From positions 1 through 40,658 of the forward strand of contig JAVHQT010000054.1 in the NCBI GenBank assembly GCA_036171275.1: a stretch of DNA of 40,658 nt, written 5' to 3'. The stretch comes from PALSA-1006 sp036171275. GTDB taxonomy: Bacteria > Pseudomonadota > Gammaproteobacteria > Burkholderiales > Gallionellaceae. The translations under genes and the position numbers were made by a program. Shown in pieces: positions 9,501 to 16,628 of this stretch. The first letter of the stretch is position 1; every line of letters begins with the position of its first letter. The notes beneath the pieces were generated by a model, which worked only from the letters and a program-made list of their open reading frames with translations, was not told where the DNA came from and searched no databases.

Positions 9501-9732
9501 TGGACTTGATCCACAACACGCCGTGATTTCGGCAGCCAGCGCCAGGGCAAAACCGATTATTTTGACCGGCTTGGCCGCCATGTTGGGTGCGCTGTTTATC
9601 TTGGACGACCCTATCTTTAATGGACTGGCTATTTCGCTCATATTTGGTATTTTAGTATCGACGTTGCTCACGCTAATAGTCATTCCTGTGCTGTATTACG
9701 CCACGCTTTACAAAAATTTTCAGTCTGAATAA
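6526..9732 (+). CDS. RND-family efflux pump, inner-membrane subunit
   Basis: A 1068-residue proton-driven exporter of the AcrB/HAE type, normal length for the family. It has an N-terminal helix at about residues 15-35, a large periplasmic porter domain (40-350), helices from about 355 with the GILVDDAIVVVEN motif (Asp420-Asp421, proton relay), a second periplasmic domain (about 575-890) and a C-terminal helix block with GMIALAGIIVRNSILLVDF. Only one Asp pair with no metal-site signature favours organic substrates or amphiphiles over metals. The start follows a modest AGGAAAT ribosome-binding site. Proximity to pmpAB and the upstream palindrome suggests sulfur- or stress-linked expression, but the substrate is unknown. 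Confidence 0.93.
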   Translation: MGISGRIARIFLHSQITPLLALVAVLLGTFAVLVTPREEEPQINVTMANVLIAYPGASAQDVARTVSTPAEQILSQIAGVDHVYSVSQPGMSVLTVQFKVGEQHVPSLVKLYDVIHSHADWLPPTLGVRPPIIKAKGIDDVPVLGLTLWRDQEAGGGLALTQVAHAMETELKRVKGTREVLTLGGTAHVIRVLLNPDALNAHQLSLQEVRAALQSANVSESAGNLVRNNREVLVQTGRFLSNAEEVSQLVIGVLEGRPVYLHDVADIEDGADQPASYVWFGTGAAASDKDISARGEFTAVTLAMTKKPGENAVEVANKLLQRVEELKGRVIPSDVQVTITRNYGETANDKAMKLIKKLLFATGAVVLLVWIALGKREAMIVGVAVLLTLALTLFASWAYGFTLNRVSLFALIFSIGILVDDAIVVVENIHRRRELAQHQSLSEIIPEAVDEVGSPTILATFTVIAALLPMAFVTGLMGPYMSPIPINASIGMLISLAVAFVITPWLALRLTSAKHGVIKDERDTGLAKFFRRVLSPFLNAEYGKPARRKLWIGILLALVLAVSLGLVKLVVLKMLPFDNKSEFQIVVDMPSGTALEQTTGVLHDIGAFLATVPEVTDYQGYAGSAAPINFNGLVRQYYLRASAEQGDIQVNLQDKHHRHRTSHEIATSVRQPIELIAKKWNAKVKVVEVPPGPPVMSPIVAEIYGPDYEGARSVAGKVRAQFSKTPDIIGVDDTVSESAPKLELRVLQSKAALLGVSQRDIVDAVQVALSGQDVASLHDSTSKYAPPLRLGLSADKRSQIDEVLKLKVRARDGVLIALSEVVQPITLERDYPIYHKDLLPVVYVVGDMAGKLDSPLYGMFGINSHTTQMPLSEGGELQSWYFNTPSDPYASYALKWDGEWQVTFETFRDMGIAYAVGLILIYLLVVAQFKSYVVPLVIMAPIPLTIIGVMPGHALLGSQFTATSMIGMIALAGIIVRNSILLVDFVNLQIRDGLDPQHAVISAASARAKPIILTGLAAMLGALFILDDPIFNGLAISLIFGILVSTLLTLIVIPVLYYATLYKNFQSE

Positions 9733-9738
9733 ATGACT

Positions 9739-9904
9739 TGCCACGCTTTCATAGCAGGGTAAAACCGCTGAAAAAGTGGACGCCAGTTCGGAAGCTTTGC
9801 CACGCAAGTGCAGGGGAACGCGATAAAGGGGTGGGACGAATAGGGCTTTAGCAACCTTTGTTATGAACGGTTGACTTTATTCGCCTAGGTTGCAAAGCGT
9901 GGCA
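9739..9904. repeat. 166-base block bounded by 11-bp inverted repeats
   Basis: TGCCACGCTTT (9739-9749) is mirrored by AAAGCGTGGCA (9894-9904), with a third partial copy, TTGCCACGCAAG, at about 9798-9809. An internal GCAACCT/AGGTTGC pair lies at about 9851-9893. The block sits between the convergent RND and merR genes. There is no clear target-site duplication and no reading frame, so it may be a decayed miniature element or simply a structured 3' region. Confidence 0.35.
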
Positions 9905-9971
9905 CACGTATCTTGGCGGGATACGCGCAATCGAGTTAATGGCTGCGTCTTGCGTGAAACGTTAAGTTTTC

Positions 9972-10889
9972 TTAGGCGTTGTCAGCCACAGCGGACAGTT
10001 CGCGCCACAATTCCAGCGCCGCTTGCAGCTCGGTCAAGGCTGACATCAGTAGTACCCCTTCAAGGGCTAACGCCTGTTTTAGCAAGCCGGAACCGCCAGC
10101 CCATACTGCAATCTCGCTCGGAAGTGCCAAGCGCAATTGCTGTAACCCGACTTTGATTTGCGGGGCAGAAATGGCTTCACTAAACGACACCACCACAATG
10201 CTTGCACGATGCGCAGACGCCGCCGACGCAATTTCTTGAATCGGCGTTTGCACCCCTAAATTAACGCAACTTGCGCCGTGTAAACTCAGCATCGCCTCTG
10301 CCATCAGCAACCCAAGCCCATGAGCTTCACCCGGCAGTGTACTCAGTAACACGCGCGGCACTGCCTCAGCATCGCGCACTGTTCCGATTGCATTGCGTAA
10401 AACTTGAGTGAGTTGCTCGCTGTACAGATGCTCTTCAAAAATCCGCATTTCGCCCCGCATCCAAGATTGTCCGACCAATTGATTCAGTGGGATAACTGTC
10501 TTAGACAAAAAAACTGCCAAGCCGTGTTCGAGGAGTGCGCGGTTGAGCTCAAGTCGTAACGCCGCGCTTTGGTGGGTTTTGATTAGCGCCATAAACGGCA
10601 GTGCTTGCGGAGCAGAATTGGTGACAATTAGTTTTGTGCTGGCCAATAAAGCGTCGAGTTCACTGACCGTCAAACCGACGACATTTGATGGGCGTAACCC
10701 ATTGATTATTAAGCGTTTTATAAGTCTAAGCTGTTCAACTTGTGCCGTTGGGTACAGTCGTTCATCGTGTTCGGCGCGAACAGGTATAGGAAAACCATAG
10801 CGTTTTTCCCAAACGCGCAAGGTATCTTTACGAATACCGGTTTCGCGCTCTACGCTGGCAATATCAAAATATAAATCTGCTGTTTGCAT
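9972..10889 (-). CDS. CarH/LitR-type MerR regulator with B12-binding photosensory domain
   Basis: A 305-residue repressor. Residues 1-75 are a MerR winged helix (DTLRVWEKRYGFPIP, DERLYPTAQVEQL); about 90-170 a helical cap; about 175-300 a Rossmann B12-binding fold. Hallmarks of coenzyme-B12-binding CarH are present: Trp143 and Glu153-His154 at the same ten-residue spacing as Trp131/Glu141-His142 of Thermus CarH, the axial His190 in GEAHGLG, and GG at 265-266. The CarH residue next to the Trp (His132, the light-state ligand) appears to be Met144 here. In this family AdoB12 holds a DNA-bound tetramer in the dark and light releases it. It is divergent from the lipid operon with shared operators, so it very likely controls both. 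Its start follows AGGAC. Confidence 0.9.
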   Translation of the reverse strand: MQTADLYFDIASVERETGIRKDTLRVWEKRYGFPIPVRAEHDERLYPTAQVEQLRLIKRLIINGLRPSNVVGLTVSELDALLASTKLIVTNSAPQALPFMALIKTHQSAALRLELNRALLEHGLAVFLSKTVIPLNQLVGQSWMRGEMRIFEEHLYSEQLTQVLRNAIGTVRDAEAVPRVLLSTLPGEAHGLGLLMAEAMLSLHGASCVNLGVQTPIQEIASAASAHRASIVVVSFSEAISAPQIKVGLQQLRLALPSEIAVWAGGSGLLKQALALEGVLLMSALTELQAALELWRELSAVADNA

Positions 10890-10893
10890 GAAT

Positions 10894-10906
10894 TTGTCCT
10901 AGACAA
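10894..10906. promoter_or_regulatory. Palindromic operator box 1, before the merR start
   Basis: TTGTCCTAGACAA; on the minus strand it reads TTGTCTAGGACAA, four bases before the regulator ATG. It is palindromic (TTGTC-3-GACAA) and matches box 2 at 12 of 13 bases in opposite orientation. It overlaps the ribosome-binding site, so a bound protein would block the start region: probable autoregulation. Confidence 0.7.
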
Positions 10907-10908
10907 GT

Positions 10909-10938
10909 TTGACAATTAAAACACAATTAGTCTATTCT
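10909..10938 (+). promoter_or_regulatory. Probable promoter of the lipid-remodelling operon
   Basis: TTGACA (10909-10914), an 18-base spacer, and TATTCT (10933-10938). The -35 is perfect and the -10 matches four of six. It lies between the two palindromic boxes; box 2 would cover the initial transcribed region, consistent with repression. Confidence 0.5.
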
Positions 10939-10957
10939 TAATTAAACTAAATCATTT

Positions 10958-10970
10958 TTGTCTAGGACGA
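10958..10970. promoter_or_regulatory. Palindromic operator box 2, before the FAD oxidoreductase start
   Basis: TTGTCTAGGACGA, four bases before the ATG at 10975 and including the AGGAC ribosome-binding site. It is the mirror of box 1 with the same box-to-start distance. The symmetrical arrangement in an 85-base divergent region is strong evidence that one regulator, almost certainly the adjacent CarH/LitR-like protein, controls both directions. Confidence 0.7.
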
Positions 10971-10974
10971 AATA

Positions 10975-12276
10975 ATGGGAACGCGTGCCAAGTGCTTGAA
11001 AATAGCTGTCATCGGATCAGGAATTTCTGGACTGTCGGCCGCTTATCGTCTAGACCAAAATGGTCATCATGTGTCCTTATTTGAAGCAGCTGACTATTTT
11101 GGCGGCCACTCGCATACCGTACAAATTGACTTGGGCGGCGTGACCTATGGGGTGGACACTGGATTTTTGGTCTTTAACCACAAAACCTATCCACAACTAG
11201 TTGATTTATTTAAAGAACTAGAGATTGAAACGGTTGCGACCGATATGTCGTTTTCGGTTAAATGCGCGTTGGCGACACGTACTTTGGAATGGGCTGGCGG
11301 CAATTTGAACACCGTTTTTGCACAACGTCGCAATCTGTTCAATCCGCGTTTTCTGCGGATGGTGCGCGATATTTTACGCTTTAATCAAGCAGCGACCGCG
11401 CTTGCGGTTCAGCCTTGGCATGAGCAAAATACTCAGTCGCTGGGGCAGTATTTGGGTGCGCAAGCCTATTCCAGTGAGTTTCGAGATTGGTATCTTTTGC
11501 CAATGGCCGGTTGCATTTGGTCGTGTCCAACGGCGCAAATGCTGGATTTCCCATTGGCTACGTTTATCCATTTTTGCCATAACCACGGCTTGTTGCAAGT
11601 CAATGATCGTCCGCAGTGGCAGACGGTAAAGGGTGGTTCGCGGCATTATGTCGAAAAAATGATAGCGAGGATTGCTGACAAGCGTTTGCAGTGTCCCGTG
11701 CAAGCAATTCGTCGCGAAAACGGAAACAACGGGGTGCAAATTTGCGTGCAAAGCAAGACCGGCAGCGAGTATTTTGATCACGTGATTCTGGCGACACACA
11801 GTGATCAATCGCTGCGGTTGCTGCAGGATACCTCGACCGACGAACACCAAATTTTAGCGGCGGTGGGCTATCAAGCCAACCACGCAGTGCTGCACACCGA
11901 TACTGCTTGCTTACCGCGTAATAAAAAAACATGGTCAGCTTGGAATTATCAAAGCAAGCAGATGGCACAGTCGCAAGTGTGCGTCCACTATCTGATTAAC
12001 CTGTTGCAACCTTTGCCTTTTAAAGAATCCGTGCTTGTGTCTTTGAACCCGATTGAGAAACCTGATCCAGCAAAAGTGCTGGGACGCTTTGATTACGCGC
12101 ATCCGGTGTTTGACGCTGCCGCCATTGCCGCGCAAACAAAGTTGGCGCAGATTCAGGGCGTACGTAACACTTGGTTTGCTGGTGCTTGGACGGGTTACGG
12201 TTTCCACGAAGATGGCTTGAAGTCTGGTTTGGCAGTCGCTAAAAAACTCAACGAATTGAGTCTGCAAAATGCCTAA
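10975..12276 (+). CDS. FAD-dependent amine-oxidase/desaturase-like protein
   Basis: A 433-residue flavoprotein of the NAD(P)/FAD amine-oxidase superfamily. The N-terminal Rossmann motif reads IAVIGSGISGLSAAYRL at about residues 10-26, followed by the FAD-contact segment FGGHSHT and TGFLVFN. A C-terminal FAD motif (TWFAGAWTGYGFHEDGLKSG) lies at about 398-417. It is first in the light-regulator-linked operon and overlaps the next gene by eight bases. Close relatives regularly occur beside DUF1365 and cyclopropane-synthase-like genes; by analogy with furan-fatty-acid and modified-lipid pathways it may oxidise or desaturate a phospholipid acyl chain. The exact reaction is unproven. Confidence 0.88.
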   Translation: MGTRAKCLKIAVIGSGISGLSAAYRLDQNGHHVSLFEAADYFGGHSHTVQIDLGGVTYGVDTGFLVFNHKTYPQLVDLFKELEIETVATDMSFSVKCALATRTLEWAGGNLNTVFAQRRNLFNPRFLRMVRDILRFNQAATALAVQPWHEQNTQSLGQYLGAQAYSSEFRDWYLLPMAGCIWSCPTAQMLDFPLATFIHFCHNHGLLQVNDRPQWQTVKGGSRHYVEKMIARIADKRLQCPVQAIRRENGNNGVQICVQSKTGSEYFDHVILATHSDQSLRLLQDTSTDEHQILAAVGYQANHAVLHTDTACLPRNKKTWSAWNYQSKQMAQSQVCVHYLINLLQPLPFKESVLVSLNPIEKPDPAKVLGRFDYAHPVFDAAAIAAQTKLAQIQGVRNTWFAGAWTGYGFHEDGLKSGLAVAKKLNELSLQNA

Positions 12277-13069
12277 AGATGCACGGAATCAGATCGCGCC
12301 TGCGCGTCCCCAATTATGTTTCGGCAATGTGCATCACACGCGGCTCAGTCCGGTGCTGAATAGTTTCAATTACAGTGTATTTTTTTTGCGCATACCACTG
12401 CGCGAATTGGCCGAGCATCCGATTAAGTTAGCGCTGTTGTCGCGCAACCGCTTTAATTTTTTATCGCTCAATGACGCAGACCACGGCGATGGGACGCAAC
12501 CTTTGTTGCAATGGATTACCTTCTTGCTGAAGGCGGAGGGTATCGAAGATGCGACCGGAGAAGTGTGGTTGCAGACGTTTCCCCGAGTGTTTGGTTACGT
12601 ATTTAATCCAGTTTCGTTCTGGTTTTGCCACCGTTCTGACGGTGAATTGCGGGCAATCGTCTGCGAAGTCAGTAACACCTTTGGCGAGCGCCATTGCTAT
12701 CTTTTGCAGCAAGACGGCCCGATTCCTGACGGTCTGGAACTGGCGTCGCAAAAAATTTTCCATGTGTCGCCTTTTTGCCAGGTTGAGGGAAGCTATCGCT
12801 TTCAGTTTATTAAAACTCAACGCGAAAATAGCGAAGAAACGATGGCGCGAATTGACTATTACACCTCGGCCGGCGCGGTGCTGCTGACCAATATTACCGG
12901 TCGTTCGCGTGCTTTAACCGACGTCAACATCCTGCTTGCGCTGTTTCGCTACCCTTTGATGACCTTGATGGTGATCACGCGCATCCACTGGCAGGCACTG
13001 AAGTTGTGGCTGAAACGTGTGCCCTTTTATCGAAAACCCGCCCCTTTAACCGAAAAAAATAGTCAATGA
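12269..13069 (+). CDS. DUF1365 family protein
   Basis: A 266-residue protein of the DUF1365 family, recognised by its fixed partnership between the FAD protein and the cyclopropane-synthase-like gene and by conserved segments such as VHHTRLSPVLNSFNYSVFFL near the N-terminus, RVFGYVFNPVSFWFCHR in the middle and YPLMTLMVITRIHWQALKLW at the C-terminus. Biochemical function is unknown; a role in lipid modification is inferred from context. It overlaps both neighbours (ATGCCTAA with the previous gene, ATGA with the next). Confidence 0.88.
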   Translation: MPKDARNQIAPARPQLCFGNVHHTRLSPVLNSFNYSVFFLRIPLRELAEHPIKLALLSRNRFNFLSLNDADHGDGTQPLLQWITFLLKAEGIEDATGEVWLQTFPRVFGYVFNPVSFWFCHRSDGELRAIVCEVSNTFGERHCYLLQQDGPIPDGLELASQKIFHVSPFCQVEGSYRFQFIKTQRENSEETMARIDYYTSAGAVLLTNITGRSRALTDVNILLALFRYPLMTLMVITRIHWQALKLWLKRVPFYRKPAPLTEKNSQ

Positions 13070-14307
13070 ACACTCACACTTTAACTGCCGACACTTTATC
13101 GGGAAAAAAATCAGCTAACCTATTGAATACAAACAACTATTCTTCTGTTGCTCGGTTTATTCTCCAGCGCTTAACTTCGCTTAAACACGGCGCCTTGCAT
13201 CTGCAATTGCCGGATGGGCAGTCAGCGCATTATGGCGATGATTCTTATCCGATTAGTTTGCATTTGCACGATTGGACGCTGTTTGACTCGGTACTGAAGT
13301 CAGGTGACATTGGCTTTGCCGAAACTTTTTTGGCAAAGCGTTGGACGACTGATAATTTAGCCGGCTTGATCGAATTATTCATTCGTAATCGCACAGAAAT
13401 TGAAGGGTTGATTTATGGCAAATGGTGGGGCAGTTGGGTACACAGACTGCGCCATTTATTTAATCGCAATAGCCGCACTGGTAGTCGAAAAAATATCCAA
13501 GCGCATTATGATTTAGGCAACGATTTTTATCGGCTGTGGTTGGATGAATCGATGACCTATTCTAGTGCCTTGTTTGACGGCAGCAATACTGACGATTTAC
13601 ACGCTGGACAAGTGGCGAAATATCGCCGAATTATGCAACAACTTAGGGTAAAACCAGGTGCATCCGTGCTAGAAATTGGTTGCGGATGGGGTGGTTTTGC
13701 CGAGCTGGCTGCGCAAGAAGGCGGTGTGCATGTGACCGGCTTAACCTTGTCTGCGGAGCAGTTGCATTACGCTCAGCAGCGTGTGGCGGCGGCGGGGTTA
13801 AGCGCACAAACCGAGTTGAAATTACTCGATTATCGTGATTGCAAGGGGCAGTTCGATGCCATCGCTTCCATTGAAATGTTTGAAGCGGTGGGGGAGGCGT
13901 ATTGGCCAAGTTACTTTGAGTGTCTGGCACTCAATTTAAAATCAGGCGGCCGCGCTTGCATTCAGACCATCGTGATTGCCGATGAATTATTCGAGCGTTA
14001 CCGCCGGAATACCGACTTCATTCAGCAATATATTTTTCCGGGAGGGATGTTGCCGTCGGGCGCCGTCTTTCGTGCGCAAGCAGCCAAACAAGGTTTAAAA
14101 GTAGTTGATGAATTCGCCTTTGGTTTGGACTATGCGCGCACGTTGGTGGCGTGGCGCACGCTATTTTTACAGAAGTTAGCGCAGGTGCTCGCGCAAGGTT
14201 TCGACGAGCGCTTTGGGCGCACCTGGGAGTTTTATTTGTGCTACTGCGAGGCCGCTTTTCGAGCCGGCAGCACCAATGTGATGCACTTTACCTTGGAAAA
14301 AGCATGA
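13066..14307 (+). CDS. Cyclopropane-fatty-acid-synthase-like SAM methyltransferase
   Basis: A 413-residue protein with a lipid-binding N-terminal part and a class I SAM domain: AHYDLGNDFYRLWLDESM (146-163), SAM motif VLEIGCGWGG (201-210), TGLTLSAEQ, MFEAVG (Glu273, equivalent to E. coli Cfa Glu239), QYIFPGGMLPS and GLDYARTLVAW (Tyr356). E. coli Cfa binds bicarbonate with Cys139 and His266 among others; here the matching positions appear to be Ser167 (MTYSSALF) and Gln300 (IQTIV). This favours a methyl-transferring relative such as the furan-fatty-acid enzyme UfaM over a true cyclopropane synthase, though that is inference. It overlaps both neighbours by four bases. Confidence 0.9.
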   Translation: MNTHTLTADTLSGKKSANLLNTNNYSSVARFILQRLTSLKHGALHLQLPDGQSAHYGDDSYPISLHLHDWTLFDSVLKSGDIGFAETFLAKRWTTDNLAGLIELFIRNRTEIEGLIYGKWWGSWVHRLRHLFNRNSRTGSRKNIQAHYDLGNDFYRLWLDESMTYSSALFDGSNTDDLHAGQVAKYRRIMQQLRVKPGASVLEIGCGWGGFAELAAQEGGVHVTGLTLSAEQLHYAQQRVAAAGLSAQTELKLLDYRDCKGQFDAIASIEMFEAVGEAYWPSYFECLALNLKSGGRACIQTIVIADELFERYRRNTDFIQQYIFPGGMLPSGAVFRAQAAKQGLKVVDEFAFGLDYARTLVAWRTLFLQKLAQVLAQGFDERFGRTWEFYLCYCEAAFRAGSTNVMHFTLEKA

Positions 14308-14840
14308 CACGATTGGCCACCTTTTTGCTCGCGCTGACACTGCTGTTGAGCGCAAATACGCAGGCGGCTGAACTTGGCATTCAGCAAGAACTTGCTCAGT
14401 CGCAGCTACTTGGTAAAGGGAGTTATCGCTGGTTCGGGATCAAGTTGTACGACGCATTTTTGTGGCAAGCACAAGACGCATTCGTCAATCTCCCCTTGCT
14501 GGACGGACGGTTTGTGCTAGAGCTTGTCTATGCCCGCGAACTAACAGGACAAAGAATTGCGGCGGCAAGTCTGGACGAAATTCGTAAGCTGAATTTGGGT
14601 TCGCCCGAACAGCAGTCGCGCTGGTTGCGCTTAATGCAGCAAACTTTTCCTGATGTGATCGAGGGCACGCGCTTGAGTGGTGCTTATCAAGCGGGGCAAG
14701 GCGTTTGTTTTTACCGCGACGGTGTGTTACTCAGTCGAATTAATGACGCAGAATTTGCCCGTGCTTTCTTTTCAATCTGGCTGGATAAAAATAGTAGTGC
14801 GCCGGCACTACGACAACAATTATTAGGGCGAACATTGTGA
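14304..14840 (+). CDS. Periplasmic chalcone-isomerase-like protein
   Basis: A 178-residue exported protein. Residues 1-22 are a signal peptide (LLLSANTQAA). The mature part (GSYRWFGIKLYDAFLW, LVYARELTGQRI, SGAYQAGQGVCFYRDG) matches the bacterial chalcone-isomerase-like family, whose eukaryotic relatives bind fatty acids. The start is the ATG overlapping the methyltransferase stop (ATGA), giving a clean signal peptide. In this operon it may bind or shuttle the modified acyl lipid; that role is inferred only from fold and context. Confidence 0.85.
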   Translation: MTRLATFLLALTLLLSANTQAAELGIQQELAQSQLLGKGSYRWFGIKLYDAFLWQAQDAFVNLPLLDGRFVLELVYARELTGQRIAAASLDEIRKLNLGSPEQQSRWLRLMQQTFPDVIEGTRLSGAYQAGQGVCFYRDGVLLSRINDAEFARAFFSIWLDKNSSAPALRQQLLGRTL

Positions 14841-16072
14841 AAATACTGCCCCGAATTGCGCTCTGGCACTACGGCGTATTTGGGTTTCCACTCGCTTTGG
14901 TGGCGTTGCCAATTTACGTTTACATTCCGCAATTTTATGCCAGCCAACTCGGTCTTTCGCTGGGTTTAATTGCTGCAATCTTGCTGGTTGCGCGCTTGCT
15001 AGATGCGTTCATTGATCCACTAATTGGTGTCTGGGTGGACGGTCAGCACAGCAATCAAGCACGCGGAATTGTGCTGTCTTTGCCCTTGCTAATTATCGGT
15101 TTTAGCGCCTTATTTCACCCGCCGGCGGTGCCGGAAATGCAGGTGCTGGCCTGGTTTCTAGCCAGTCTGATGTTGGTTTATTTAGGATTGAGTTTGGCGA
15201 GTATTGCCTATCAAAGCTGGGGTGCCGCACTGACAAATTCAGGTAAGCAGCGCTCTGAGCTGACCGCCGTGCGCGAAGTGTGTGGCGTGTTTGGCGTGAT
15301 GCTGGCAGCCACTTTGTCCAGCGTTAGCTCGCTGAATGTCCTGTCTAGTTTATTTGCCAGTTCACTGCTGCTGGCTGCCTTTTTTTTATTGCGACTCGCC
15401 CCGCGCGCAACGCCTGTTCGCCACCTTGCTAGCGGACTATCTGGGTTGCGTTGGCCACTGAACAATCGTCACTTTCGCTGGTTGTTTGCAGTGTTTGTCT
15501 TGAATGGTATTGCAGCAGCTATTCCTGCAACCTTGTTCCTTTTTTTTACCCAAGATCGGTTGCAACTGGGGGCCTATGCCGGCGGATTTTTAATGCTTTA
15601 TTTTTTGGCAGCTGCATTGGCGATGCCGCTGTGGGTGCGGCTTGCAAAAAACAAGGGTGAAAAACAAGCTTGGCTTTACGCGATGGGACTTGCCATGGGA
15701 AGCTTTGCTTGGGGATATTTTTTAGCAGCCGGCAACAGCGGTGGCTTCGCCGCCATCTGCATTTTGTCTGGCGTAGCCCTGGCAGCGGATCTTGCTATGC
15801 CGCCCGCCCTGCTTGCTGCTGTCATCGGATACGCCAAGCATAGTGGCAAACACGAAGGCGCGTATTTTGGTTTGTGGAATTGGGCAACGAAACTGAATCT
15901 TGCATTAGCAGCCGGCATTTCCTTGCCGCTTTTGCAGTGGTTGGGGTATCAAAATGGATCGACAGATGGGGTTGGCTTGCAAGCCTTAGCCGTTGCTTAC
16001 GCCTTGTTGCCTTGTTTATTAAAACTCGGGGCTGCCGTGTTGTTGTGGCGCGCCCCTTTGGGAGGACTGTAA
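14837..16072 (+). CDS. MFS transporter, GPH/MelB-like
   Basis: A 411-residue inner-membrane carrier with about twelve helices. The N-terminal segment ARLLDAFIDPLIGVWVDG is the glycoside-pentoside-hexuronide (MFS_2) signature. It starts at GTG (14837), overlapping the previous stop as GTGA. Members in this operon type are unlikely to be sugar importers; relatives include lysophospholipid transporters, so moving a lipid or lipid fragment is plausible but unproven. Confidence 0.87.
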   Translation: MKILPRIALWHYGVFGFPLALVALPIYVYIPQFYASQLGLSLGLIAAILLVARLLDAFIDPLIGVWVDGQHSNQARGIVLSLPLLIIGFSALFHPPAVPEMQVLAWFLASLMLVYLGLSLASIAYQSWGAALTNSGKQRSELTAVREVCGVFGVMLAATLSSVSSLNVLSSLFASSLLLAAFFLLRLAPRATPVRHLASGLSGLRWPLNNRHFRWLFAVFVLNGIAAAIPATLFLFFTQDRLQLGAYAGGFLMLYFLAAALAMPLWVRLAKNKGEKQAWLYAMGLAMGSFAWGYFLAAGNSGGFAAICILSGVALAADLAMPPALLAAVIGYAKHSGKHEGAYFGLWNWATKLNLALAAGISLPLLQWLGYQNGSTDGVGLQALAVAYALLPCLLKLGAAVLLWRAPLGGL

Positions 16073-16090
16073 TCGTGAAGGAGAGTCAAA

Positions 16091-16624
16091 ATGAAATGGA
16101 AAAAATATGCGGTCATGGTGCTGGGGATGTTGATGTTTTCGGCGTGTAGCACGCCAGAGGTCGCGCTCTACGCGCAAGAGAAACCGGCGTTGCAAATGCA
16201 ACAGTATTTCAACGGCACGGTCGATGCGTGGGGAATGTTTCAAAATCGAAAAGGCGAGGTGTTGAAACGCTTTAAAGTGGTGATTCAGTGCAGCTGGCAA
16301 GGGGATGTTGGCACACTGGATGAAGACTTTAGCTATTCCGATGGCACTAAACAAAAACGCGTTTGGACCTTAAAAAAACAAGCAAATGGGCACTATATTG
16401 GCACGGCCGACGACGTGGTTGGTGAGGCGCTGGGGATGGTTTCTGGCAATGCATTGAACTGGAAATATGTCTTGGCGTTGCCGGTGGACGGCAAAGTGTA
16501 CAACGTTAATTTCGACGATTGGATGGTTCTAATGGACGACAAAGTAATGCTGAATCGGGCGGTTATGAGTAAGTTCGGTTTCAAGCTGGGTGAAGTGATC
16601 TTGTCGTTCCGCAAGCGGCCATGA
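16091..16624 (+). CDS. DUF3833 family lipoprotein
   Basis: A 177-residue lipoprotein: MKWKKYAVMVLGMLMFSAC with the lipobox Cys at residue 19. The mature part (LQMQQYFNGTVDAWGMFQNR, FKLGEVILSFRKR) fits DUF3833, a lipocalin-like family repeatedly found in these operons. A GGAGAG ribosome-binding site precedes the ATG. It may carry a hydrophobic ligand between membranes; function is unknown. Confidence 0.85.
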   Translation: MKWKKYAVMVLGMLMFSACSTPEVALYAQEKPALQMQQYFNGTVDAWGMFQNRKGEVLKRFKVVIQCSWQGDVGTLDEDFSYSDGTKQKRVWTLKKQANGHYIGTADDVVGEALGMVSGNALNWKYVLALPVDGKVYNVNFDDWMVLMDDKVMLNRAVMSKFGFKLGEVILSFRKRP

Positions 16625-16628
16625 ATCC

